5,654 nucleotides of DNA from G020353355 sp050116155 (GCA_050116155.1 JASFPE010000387.1:1-5654); one strand, 5' to 3'; shown: positions 1-5,654, counted from the first letter of the stretch. The notes: generated from the sequence alone by a model not told the origin. Translations and numbers: made by a program.

Positions 1-1515
1 TAAAATGACCAGGGCTTCTAACAGAGAAACAACCAGGATGGCAATCACGGCCATGGGCATAACCGCAATGAACTTGCCCATAATACCGGCGATAAACATT
101 AATGGTAAAAAAGCCACAATAGTGGTCGTAACGGCCATGACCACCGGCCCCCCGACTTCTTTCAAACCGTCTACCACAGCTGCGGCCGGTGATTTTCCCC
201 GGCCATAGTGGGAATAGGCATTCTCGCCCACTATAATGGCGTCGTCCACAAGAATTCCCAGGGTCATAATAAAGGCAAACAGCGATATCATATTAATGGT
301 TTGATCCGAGGCGTCAAGCACCAGAAAGGCTCCCATGAACGAAATGGGTATGCCGAGGGACACCCAAAAGGCCAGCCGAAAATTCAAAAAAAGTGCCAGG
401 GCGATAAACACCAAAAAGATACCCTGAAAGCCGTTGCGAAGCAGCAAGTCGATTCGGTCCTGTACCATGACGGAGATATCGCCCCAGATGGCAAACTGGA
501 CACCCTCAGGTAGCATATGGCCGTGTCGACCAACAAAATCCTTGACGATCCGCGCAAGACCGATGACATCTTGGTCATTGGTGCGTCGCACCTGGACAAT
601 GGCGGCCGGCTTGCCATTAAAACGCGTCTTAATATCGGTATCTTCAAATCCATCGATCACACGGGCCACCTGGCCGAGCCGGACCACTGTTCCGTCCGCC
701 ACCGTGATCAGCGGAATTTGCTCAAATTCTTTTCCCGTATACAGCTGGCCTTTGGACCTGACCAGGATCTCGCCCTGTTTGGTTTTGATTTTACCCCCGG
801 GGAGGTCAATACTTCCGCTACGAACCGCACCGGTCACTTGATCAAAAGAAATACCGTAACGTCGAAGCGCCTCTTCGGAAACTTCAACTGCAATCTCATA
901 ATTGCGCACCCCCACAAGATCTATCTGGGTGATCGTATCCGGTTTTTTAAAGCGCAAACGTTCTACAATTGAATTAACAATAACCTGCAATCCGTTTGAA
1001 TTCGTCCTTGAAGCAGGATCGGCTTCCAGGAGATCATCGCGGATATCCTCGGCAATTGAGCGCAGCAATTTTTCAGAGACATCTCCGTAAATAGCCACAG
1101 AAATAATGGGATCCCGGTGCAATATTTCGATCACCTTCGGCTCTTCAGCTTCTTCGGGAAAGGTGTCGATACGATCCACTTCGGCTTTGATTTCATCTAA
1201 TACCTTTTGCGCATCCGCACCGGGTTCAAGTTCTACAACAACTTCACCGAAACCTTCCCGGGCGGTGGAAACCATCCGATCGATACCATCAATACTTTCT
1301 ATCTTCTCTTCGATTTTGATACAGATGCCCTCTTCCACCTCATCCGGGCTTGAGCCGGGATACGCCACGCCAACATAAATCATATCCAAGGCGAACTGAG
1401 GAAACATTTCCCTGCGCATCTTGACCACGGTAAACACCCCGGCCACGATAATAAAAATCATGACCAGGTTGACGGTAACGTTATTTTTTATGGACCACTT
1501 ACCTAACGCACGCAT
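1..1515 (-). CDS. RND efflux permease (AcrB/HAE type), N-terminal 505 codons, cut by the window edge
   Basis: Inner-membrane proton-driven pump subunit of a tripartite RND exporter. The frame is open from ATG at 1515 to base 1 with no stop; about half of the usual length of just over 1000 residues is visible. TM1 lies at about residues 13-31, followed by a periplasmic porter region with the typical AYPGSSPDEVEE segment (51-62). TM2 is at about 362-379, TM3 382-400, TM4 410-430, TM5 455-475 and TM6 482-505. TM4 carries GILVDDAIIVGEN with D424 and D425, matching the proton-relay pair D407/D408 of AcrB. An upstream in-frame TAA at 1531-1533 limits the start; ATG fits family N-termini better than TTG at 1527. 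No Shine-Dalgarno sequence is evident. Residues about 166-194 look like an insertion before TQIDLVGVRNYEI. It follows the adaptor gene, the normal order for these operons. The substrate cannot be told from sequence. Confidence 0.95.
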   Translation of the reverse strand, partial: MRALGKWSIKNNVTVNLVMIFIIVAGVFTVVKMRREMFPQFALDMIYVGVAYPGSSPDEVEEGICIKIEEKIESIDGIDRMVSTAREGFGEVVVELEPGADAQKVLDEIKAEVDRIDTFPEEAEEPKVIEILHRDPIISVAIYGDVSEKLLRSIAEDIRDDLLEADPASRTNSNGLQVIVNSIVERLRFKKPDTITQIDLVGVRNYEIAVEVSEEALRRYGISFDQVTGAVRSGSIDLPGGKIKTKQGEILVRSKGQLYTGKEFEQIPLITVADGTVVRLGQVARVIDGFEDTDIKTRFNGKPAAIVQVRRTNDQDVIGLARIVKDFVGRHGHMLPEGVQFAIWGDISVMVQDRIDLLLRNGFQGIFLVFIALALFLNFRLAFWVSLGIPISFMGAFLVLDASDQTINMISLFAFIMTLGILVDDAIIVGENAYSHYGRGKSPAAAVVDGLKEVGGPVVMAVTTTIVAFLPLMFIAGIMGKFIAVMPMAVIAILVVSLLEALVIL

Positions 1516-1528
1516 CTTGTTCGCCAAT

Positions 1529-1640
1529 AGTTATTAGAAAGTAGTTATCAGTTGCTGGTTCTTGGTGTCAGGTGTCAGGTGTCAGGTGTCAGGCTTCTGG
1601 TCTCTGGTTTCTGGCTACTGGCCTCTGGCAGCTGGTCAAA
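1529..1640 (+). repeat. Heptad array, left arm (GGTGTCA and GG-N5 units)
   Basis: Sixteen consecutive 7-base units fit one phase. The core is GGTGTCA repeated four times exactly (1564-1591). It is followed by six units of the form GGNNNCT (GGCTTCT, GGTCTCT, GGTTTCT, GGCTACT, GGCCTCT, GGCAGCT) and then GGTCAAA. Looser units (AGTTATC, AGTTGCT, GGTTCTT) precede the core. The array begins 14 bases from the RND start codon, so it occupies the region where a ribosome-binding site would be expected. Confidence 0.85.
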
Positions 1641-1663
1641 AACGCACGACTGTCTGATCTTAT

Positions 1664-1726
1664 GCCAGAGACAAGAGACCAGCGGCTAGTGACAATAATC
1701 CTGACACCTGAAACCTGAAATGTAAA
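1664..1726 (-). repeat. Heptad array, right arm, inverted relative to the left arm
   Basis: Nine 7-base units in phase on the plus strand (GCCAGAG, ACAAGAG, ACCAGCG and so on to ACCTGAA twice). They are the reverse complement of the left-arm classes, in mirrored order. Bases 1664-1682 pair with 1597-1615 at 17 of 19 positions, and 1700-1710 pair exactly with 1583-1593 (11 of 11). Together the arms make a nested imperfect hairpin with a loop of about 48 bases. Confidence 0.8.
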
Positions 1727-1745
1727 CCCCTTCATTGGCCTTGAG

Positions 1746-1773
1746 GAATCCGAAATCTGTAATCTGTAATTAA
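1746..1773. repeat. Short heptad tract (AATCTGT type) behind the adaptor stop codon
   Basis: Four 7-base units in phase (GAATCCG, AAATCTG, TAATCTG, TAATTAA). The unit differs from the neighbouring GGTGTCA class but keeps the same period. The tract ends 5 bases before the adaptor stop codon at 1779-1781. It could be a separate small array. Confidence 0.6.
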
Positions 1774-1778
1774 AAACA

Positions 1779-3047
1779 TTAATCTTGCAGCCTGACACGC
1801 ATTCCATCTGTTGCCGAAGATATCGGCGATTTTATAATCTGATCACCGTCGGATAAGCCATCATCTATGATGACGGTCTCCTTGTAACTGCGTAGAATAT
1901 TCACCGGTGTAATTTTTAGCTGATTCTCTTCAACTGTGTAAACGACGTCGCCGGGATACACCACATGCCGCGGCAGAACATAGGCGTTATTTATCTTTCT
2001 GCCCTTAATTCGAACAGCGACAAACATTCCCGGTCTCAATCGGAGGGAACCATCTGTATTTGCTGCCGTCAACGTTTCATCAACTTCAACGATCACCGGG
2101 ATCGTCCGTGTTTTTTCTTCCATTTGCGCCTTGATCCTGGTAACCTGGCCCTTCCAAGCATATTGGGTTTCACCACTGGTGAAGATGATATCTGCATCAG
2201 CGGACGGACTTACGTCCACACTGTCAGGCAACCACTTAAAATCTTTGATCGGGATTCTCACCTCGATTTCCAATTCACCGGCATTGTATATCTTACCCAG
2301 ATATTGCCCGGCGTTTACATGTTGCCCTCTTTCAACTGCCTTTTCCAATGCCCAGCCATCAAAGGGTGCCATGATACCGGTGCGTTCAAGATCCAATTGT
2401 GCCTCCTGCAGCGAAACCCGGGTCATGTCCCGTTGGGCAACGAGTTGTTCAAATTGCGGATCGGTCAGGGCCAACTGGTTCTCAAGCGCCTGAAGGCGCT
2501 CGAGGCTCACCAGATAGGCCTGCTCGGTTTTATCAAGCTGAGATTGCGCAATTACTTTTCGATCAATAAGCTGTTTCAACCGAGAGTATTCATTCTTGGC
2601 CAGAGTAACATCCGATTTGGCAATTTTTATCCTGGCTTCAAGATTTACCACTTCCTGCTGCAAACGTTTGATCTCCGCTTCAACCTGCTTAATCTGTACC
2701 TTTCTTCGATTGACCGCCAATTGATAGTTGCGCGGATCGATGCGGATCAATGTCGTCCCTCTCTGAACATAACTGCCCTCTTCAAACGATGGATCAATGT
2801 CGACAATTTGTCCACGGACCTCGGCAACCAGACGCAATGACTCACGGGGTCTTACGGTGCCATAGGCTTCAACATATAAATTGACCTGTTGCGCCTTCAC
2901 GGGCATGACCTCAACAAGGCGTCCGGCATCAACCGGCAGTTGTCGTTCAGCTTCAGGCTTCAGCCTGACCAGCAAAATTGAAATCACCAGAGATACACAC
3001 AGGACGACGACAACCCGGATGGTTTTAAAGAAAGCACCCTTCTTCAT
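1779..3047 (-). CDS. RND efflux periplasmic adaptor (HlyD/AcrA membrane fusion protein)
   Basis: Links the RND permease to an outer-membrane channel. The 422-residue product starts with a basic stretch (MKKGAFFKTIR) and one hydrophobic anchor at about 11-29. No lipobox cysteine is seen, so it is probably anchored by the helix. The first lipoyl half follows at about 70-104 (VRGQIVDIDPSFEEGSYVQRG), then a long alpha-helical hairpin at about 105-215. The second lipoyl half is at about 220-253 (APFDGWALEKAVERGQHVNAG), a beta-barrel at about 258-350, and a membrane-proximal domain to the C-terminus. ATG at 3047 is preferred over TTG at 3068: GGGG lies 9 bases upstream of the ATG, the TTG has no Shine-Dalgarno, and translation from ATG gives a clean membrane anchor. 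The permease follows 263 bases downstream, an unusually long gap for such a pair, filled by heptad arrays. Confidence 0.93.
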   Translation of the reverse strand: MKKGAFFKTIRVVVVLCVSLVISILLVRLKPEAERQLPVDAGRLVEVMPVKAQQVNLYVEAYGTVRPRESLRLVAEVRGQIVDIDPSFEEGSYVQRGTTLIRIDPRNYQLAVNRRKVQIKQVEAEIKRLQQEVVNLEARIKIAKSDVTLAKNEYSRLKQLIDRKVIAQSQLDKTEQAYLVSLERLQALENQLALTDPQFEQLVAQRDMTRVSLQEAQLDLERTGIMAPFDGWALEKAVERGQHVNAGQYLGKIYNAGELEIEVRIPIKDFKWLPDSVDVSPSADADIIFTSGETQYAWKGQVTRIKAQMEEKTRTIPVIVEVDETLTAANTDGSLRLRPGMFVAVRIKGRKINNAYVLPRHVVYPGDVVYTVEENQLKITPVNILRSYKETVIIDDGLSDGDQIIKSPISSATDGMRVRLQD

Positions 3048-3085
3048 GTCGGAAAACCCCAGTATCAAAAAGAAATTAGTTGCAA

Positions 3086-3204
3086 TCAGATTTCAGGTGT
3101 CGAGTGTGACCTCTAAGGTTTCAGATGTCGGGTGTCAGGTGTCAGATGTCAGGAAAGACTTCTAAAAATTCATGAACTCAGGAATTTAGGGATTAGAGAA
3201 TTGA
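3086..3204 (+). repeat. Heptad array, left arm (TCAGGTG type grading into an AT-rich type)
   Basis: Seventeen 7-base units fit one phase. Clear copies are TCAGATT, TCAGGTG, TCGAGTG, TCAGATG, TCGGGTG, TCAGGTG, TCAGATG and TCAGGAA. Looser AT-rich units (ATTTAGG, GATTAGA, GAATTGA) follow in the same register. The array sits about 40 bases upstream of the adaptor start codon, where a promoter might be expected. Confidence 0.82.
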
Positions 3205-3226
3205 AAAAAAAATTTGACCTATGTTT

Positions 3227-3289
3227 AATTGCAAAATTTCTAAATTCGCAATTCCTAAATTATTTAGCCTGACACCTGACACCTGACAC
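3227..3289 (-). repeat. Heptad array, right arm, inverted relative to the left arm
   Basis: Nine in-phase 7-base units end in CTGACAC three times exactly (3269-3289). Bases 3268-3290 pair with 3131-3153 at 22 of 23 positions. Inside that, 3254-3261 pair exactly with 3183-3190, and 3249-3254 with 3198-3203. The region 3131-3290 can therefore fold as one long nested hairpin. The minus strand carries a run of nine T within the loop (around 3204-3212), but it is not next to a stem as in a classical terminator. Confidence 0.82.
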
Positions 3290-3290
3290 C

Positions 3291-3447
3291 ATCCTTTTAT
3301 TACCGTTCTGACACCCTAAACCCGGAGCCCTGGCCTTGTTCAGGAAACCATGCACATCGTGCCGAAGAAAAGAATAGCCGTCTGCCTCCAGCGCGGAATC
3401 AAATGGCTATATCGATATCAACAGGTAAAATGAGAATAAGTGTAGAA
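3291..3447. other. Non-repeat part of the etfA-adaptor spacer, no gene supported
   Basis: About 157 bases downstream of etfA that do not follow the 7-base period. I find no tRNA, no clear terminator and no convincing coding frame. The minus strand is open for about 47 codons (TAG near 3407 to TAA at 3260) but runs into the repeat array and resembles nothing I recognise. A perfect ATATCGATAT palindrome lies at 3409-3418. The adaptor promoter and the etfBA 3' end should both lie in this gap, but I cannot place either. Confidence 0.5.
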
Positions 3448-4419
3448 TCAACCTTCTTGAATCTTTTCCGTCAGAACCGGAACGAATTCAAGTAAATCCT
3501 CCACCACACCGATATCTGCAACCTGGAAAATCGGGGCTTTCAAATTTTTATTGACCGCCACGATAAACGGATTGCCTTTCAATCCGCCCAGATGCTGGAA
3601 TGAGCCGCTGATTCCCAGCGCCAGATAAACTTTTGGCTTGACGGTTTGCCCGGAGGTGCCGACCTGGCGTGATTTTTCAAGCCATTTGGCATCCACAATC
3701 GGTCTGGAACATGAAACAACGCCGCCCATGGCTTCGGCCAGTTCTTCGGCGATTTCAATATTATCTTCATCTTCAATGCCCCGGCCAACCGAAACAAGGA
3801 TATCCTCTTTGGTAATATCTACATCGCCAACTTCCGCCTCAACGATTTCAAGATATTTCCGCAAGGCAGACAGGTCCCCGGCTTCACCGGATTTATCCAC
3901 GACCTGGCCCCCGGCGGCCTTGCTTTCATCGGCCGCAAACACCCCACCCCGAATATTTAACACAACCCCTGCAGATATGTCGCAGGTGACATGCGTGCTG
4001 ACCTGGCCGCTGTATTCCTGCCGGATGACTTTGAGAGTATTCCCATTCAATCCTTCAAAGTCGACCACATCTGCAATAAAGGCTGAATCCAATTTAATGG
4101 AAAGACCCGGCGCAAGATCCATCCCGAATGTGTCATGGGGCACCAGGACAATGGCATCAGCCGGTAAGCTGCTTACCAATAATTTTCGAATAACTTCGGC
4201 ATTGGGATAGGCCAGGGCCTCATTTTCAAATTTCCATACTTCACTGTACGATGCCGCCATCGCGTTGCACACCGTATCCAGATTTTCTCCTGAACCCGTG
4301 ACAATGGCAGTGACCGTCGCATCCGGAACAATCTTTCCGGCTGCCGCAACAAGCTCTAAGGCTGAATCATCGGCCACCCCTTCCTTATGTGTGATATATG
4401 CAAAAACCTGTCCGGCCAT
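3448..4419 (-). CDS. etfA: Electron transfer flavoprotein subunit alpha
   Basis: FAD-carrying subunit of the cytoplasmic EtfAB heterodimer that shuttles electrons between acyl-CoA dehydrogenases and a redox partner. At 323 residues it has the normal length, with no N-terminal ferredoxin extension. Domain I covers about 1-190. The C-terminal FAD domain (about 200-323) shows VGRGIEDEDN (211-220), SRPIVD (238-243), QVGTSGQTV (252-260), GISGSFQH (269-276), IVAVNK (286-291) and PIFQVADIGVVEDLLEFVP (296-314). By alignment to the human protein, R239, S256 and H276 take the places of R249, T266 and H286 around the flavin; serine for threonine keeps the hydroxyl. AAAGGAGG lies 9 bases before the ATG. 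The start overlaps the etfB stop by one base, which implies translational coupling. Whether this ETF bifurcates electrons cannot be settled here. Confidence 0.97.
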   Translation of the reverse strand: MAGQVFAYITHKEGVADDSALELVAAAGKIVPDATVTAIVTGSGENLDTVCNAMAASYSEVWKFENEALAYPNAEVIRKLLVSSLPADAIVLVPHDTFGMDLAPGLSIKLDSAFIADVVDFEGLNGNTLKVIRQEYSGQVSTHVTCDISAGVVLNIRGGVFAADESKAAGGQVVDKSGEAGDLSALRKYLEIVEAEVGDVDITKEDILVSVGRGIEDEDNIEIAEELAEAMGGVVSCSRPIVDAKWLEKSRQVGTSGQTVKPKVYLALGISGSFQHLGGLKGNPFIVAVNKNLKAPIFQVADIGVVEDLLEFVPVLTEKIQEG

Positions 4420-5210
4420 TATTTAATTCCTCCTTTAGCTTTTAGAAGTTCAATCAATTTGTCGGCAATCTCTTCCATGCTGCCTTCCAGTATATCGGCG
4501 CCTTCACCGAGTTCGGGGACAAAATAGTCCACCCGCTTTACATTTGCCCCGGCTTCACCAACTGTCGCCGTGTCAATTCCCAGATCCGACGGGCCCCATA
4601 CCGGGATATCCACCGAGGCAACTTTGCGGATGCCGCGAATACCGACATAGCGGGGTTCGTTAATACCGGTTTGAATTGAAAGCACACAGGGGAGGTTGAT
4701 CTCATTCATCTCTACATTGCCGCCTTCTATTTCCCGACCAACTTTGAGTTTCTGGTCATCGAGCACCTCAATATAATTGACCACCGAAGCATAGGGCACA
4801 TCCAGCATCGCCGCCAGCATCCCGCCGACCTGTCCGGCCCCGTCATCAGCCAACGCACCGGTGAGGATTAAATCATAGTTGCCCTTTTCAACCACTCCTT
4901 TTAAAAGCGTAGCGATGCCCTTTCCATCCGATCTCTCAAATGCATCATCTGAGACCAGAACACCATCGTTGGCACCCATGGCCATTTCTCTGCGGACCAC
5001 TTCTTCGGATTCTTCATCACCGACCGAAACCACCGTAACCGAGCCGCCGGCCTTGTCGACAATCTGAATGGCTTCCTCCACCGCATAATTATCCCATTCA
5101 TTCACCGAGTAGACCAGATCGTCGCGCTCGATGTCGGACCCATCGCTGTTGACCTCGATCTCATTCTCAGCGGTATCGGGAACCCGTTTTACACAAACTA
5201 GAATTTCCAT
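4419..5210 (-). CDS. etfB: Electron transfer flavoprotein subunit beta
   Basis: Partner of EtfA; binds AMP or a second FAD and contacts the dehydrogenase. The 263 residues match the usual length. Visible motifs are CVKRVPDTA (6-14), SVNEWDNYAVEEA (36-48), the AMAMGA-like segment EMAMGA (75-80), DLILTG (113-118) with ADDGAGQVG (121-129), and the ETF-beta signature region GREIEGGNVEMNEINLP (158-174). The nucleotide loop reads ADDGAGQVG where many homologues have DGDTGQVG or a DDD-type loop, so the acidic and threonine positions differ. The start is fixed by AGGGGGG 6 bases upstream of ATG at 5210. The stop TAA shares one base with the etfA ATG. It lies 288 bases downstream of the Fe-S oxidoreductase gene on the same strand. 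The DNA between them holds a heptad array, so co-transcription is likely but not shown. Confidence 0.97.
   Translation of the reverse strand: MEILVCVKRVPDTAENEIEVNSDGSDIERDDLVYSVNEWDNYAVEEAIQIVDKAGGSVTVVSVGDEESEEVVRREMAMGANDGVLVSDDAFERSDGKGIATLLKGVVEKGNYDLILTGALADDGAGQVGGMLAAMLDVPYASVVNYIEVLDDQKLKVGREIEGGNVEMNEINLPCVLSIQTGINEPRYVGIRGIRKVASVDIPVWGPSDLGIDTATVGEAGANVKRVDYFVPELGEGADILEGSMEEIADKLIELLKAKGGIK
4429..4436 (-). promoter_or_regulatory. Ribosome-binding site of etfA inside the end of etfB
   Basis: The minus strand reads AAAGGAGG, a near-perfect Shine-Dalgarno sequence, 9 bases before the etfA ATG at 4419. It lies within the last codons of etfB. It fixes the etfA start and supports coupled expression of the two subunits in equal amounts. 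Confidence 0.85.
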
Positions 5211-5216
5211 ATTATT

Positions 5217-5223
5217 CCCCCCT
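5217..5223 (-). promoter_or_regulatory. Ribosome-binding site of etfB
   Basis: The minus strand reads AGGGGGG, a G-rich Shine-Dalgarno variant ending 6 bases before the etfB ATG. It supports the chosen start. The six-G run could be prone to slippage. Confidence 0.7.
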
Positions 5224-5280
5224 GATTTGTTATTGATTATCCGTTAATTTTTCCTTGTTATTTGTAATGAATAATTTAGA

Positions 5281-5336
5281 AGATATTAAATATCAATATC
5301 GAATATCGAACAAGGAATTTCGAATATCGAAGTGTG
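5281..5336 (+). repeat. Heptad array, left arm (AATATCG type)
   Basis: Eight consecutive 7-base units in phase: AGATATT, AAATATC, AATATCG twice, AACAAGG, AATTTCG, AATATCG, AAGTGTG. The sequence class differs from the TCAGGTG arrays elsewhere in the window, but the period is the same. It lies about 70 bases upstream of the etfB start codon. Confidence 0.82.
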
Positions 5337-5387
5337 GTATCGCTTCTCTCTGTCATTTATTATAAATAAAAAGATAAAATGCCTTAC

Positions 5388-5429
5388 TTCGACATTCATT
5401 ATTCAATATTAGATATTCGATATTCATCC
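5388..5429 (-). repeat. Heptad array, right arm, inverted relative to the left arm
   Basis: Six in-phase units beginning with TT: TTCGACA, TTCATTA, TTCAATA, TTAGATA, TTCGATA, TTCATCC. They are the reverse-complement class of the AATATCG arm. Bases 5412-5424 pair exactly with 5295-5307 (13 of 13). The two arms are separated by about 50 non-periodic bases. Confidence 0.82.
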
Positions 5430-5456
5430 ATGGAATGACAGCCAAAGCATAAATTT

Positions 5457-5480
5457 CAGAATTTGAGGACTAAATTCCTG
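5457..5480. repeat. Small inverted repeat behind the Fe-S oxidoreductase gene
   Basis: CAGAATTT (5457-5464) and AAATTCCTG (5472-5480) form an 8-base-pair stem with one bulged base and a 7-base loop. It starts about 18 bases after the Fe-S gene stop codon, in surrounding sequence that is itself loosely 7-base periodic. On the minus strand it is followed by AAATTTATGC rather than a T run, so a classical intrinsic terminator is doubtful. Confidence 0.45.
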
Positions 5481-5498
5481 AATCCCTGGATCTCGCAA

Positions 5499-5654
5499 CT
5501 ATGTTTCCTTCACTATATGCCTTGCGATCAATTCGCACAGATCGATGGCTTCCATCTCGCCTTCCAGGCCGCTGACTTTTATGGCATCCTCAATATTTAC
5601 CAGGCAAAACGGACAAGCCGTTATGATAACATTCGCACCAGCCGCTTTGGCCAT
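5499..5654 (-). CDS. Fe-S oxidoreductase with cysteine-rich CCG (DUF224) domain, C-terminal fragment
   Basis: Only the last 51 residues and the TAG stop (5499-5501) are in the window. The fragment reads AGANVIITACPFCLVNIEDA near its start and AIDLCELIARHIVKE near its end. This is the usual finish of the second cysteine-rich domain shared by HdrB/HdrD, GlpC and the membrane-bound Fe-S oxidoreductases that accompany EtfAB. The CPFC pair would be part of the CCG-type ligand set of an Fe-S cluster. The ATG at the very edge is more likely an internal methionine (an AKAAGA helix precedes the CPFC loop in the family) than a start. By known neighbourhood, for example EtfAB2 with a DUF224 protein in Syntrophomonas wolfei, it probably moves electrons between EtfAB and menaquinone. 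The N-terminal part (membrane helices or ferredoxin domain) is outside the window, so the subtype is not settled. Confidence 0.85.
   Translation of the reverse strand: MAKAAGANVIITACPFCLVNIEDAIKVSGLEGEMEAIDLCELIARHIVKET

Noticed and set aside
434..972. Plus-strand open frames of 135 and 151 codons opposite the RND gene
   Set aside because: They are antisense shadows of a well-supported permease reading frame and show no family motifs.
1564..1591. Tandem repeats as a possible CRISPR array
   Set aside because: Units are 7 bases, contiguous, and have no spacers or cas genes nearby.
1589..1807. Minus-strand open frame of 72 codons across the end of the adaptor and the heptad arrays
   Set aside because: It is mostly translated repeat (VSGVR- and SLVSG-like peptides), overlaps the true adaptor end and has no ribosome-binding site or family resemblance.
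1965..2840. Plus-strand open frame of 291 codons opposite the adaptor
   Set aside because: It is the antisense of the adaptor, whose domain order is clear. The translated product has an atypical cysteine- and leucine-rich composition with no motif.
3204..3254. AT-rich hairpin followed by nine T on the minus strand as an intrinsic terminator for etfBA
   Set aside because: The AATTGC/GCAATT stem is weak and AT-rich, and the T run begins well over 10 bases after it.
3352..3363. Minus-strand GGCACGATGTGC resembling a sigma-54 promoter
   Set aside because: The GG and GC elements are 8 bases apart instead of the required 10.
3350..3433. Plus-strand open frame of 27 residues starting MHIVPKKRIAVCL
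   Set aside because: No ribosome-binding site, no known family, and opposite to all neighbouring genes; the length is expected by chance.
5232..5300. TTGATA with a downstream TATTCA-like hexamer as an etfB promoter
   Set aside because: The -10 candidate matches only three of six positions, and the AT-rich repeats produce such hexamers by chance.

Overview
The window is a stretch of bacterial chromosome with every recognisable gene on the minus strand. Read in the direction of transcription (right to left) it holds: the last 51 codons of a cysteine-rich Fe-S oxidoreductase (CCG/DUF224 type); etfB and etfA, which overlap by one base; a periplasmic adaptor (HlyD/AcrA type); and the first 505 codons of an RND efflux permease that runs off the left edge. 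A CCG-domain Fe-S protein next to etfBA is the arrangement known from syntrophic and sulfate-reducing anaerobes that oxidise fatty or aromatic acids. With the medium GC content and the style of the spacers, this suggests a member of the Desulfobacterota or a similar anaerobe. That placement is inference, because no taxonomic marker gene is present.

Layout: 1-1515 RND permease (partial); 1516-1778 spacer; 1779-3047 adaptor; 3048-3447 spacer; 3448-4419 etfA; 4419-5210 etfB; 5211-5498 spacer; 5499-5654 Fe-S oxidoreductase C-terminus (partial). EtfAB would carry electrons between acyl-CoA dehydrogenases and, through the Fe-S protein, the membrane quinone pool or another redox partner. The adaptor and permease would form the inner-membrane and periplasmic parts of a tripartite exporter; no outer-membrane channel gene lies in the window. 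The two systems are probably separate transcription units, since 400 bases of repeat-rich DNA lie between them.

The most unusual content is in the spacers. All three hold quasi-tandem repeats with a strict 7-base period, in two arms of opposite orientation, so each spacer can fold as a long imperfect hairpin. The unit sequence differs between and within spacers (TCAGGTG-like, TCTGG-like, AATATCG-like, AATCTGT-like), but the 7-base period and the mirrored layout are kept. A second oddity is an in-frame segment of about 29 residues in the porter domain of the RND permease that I do not expect from the family.
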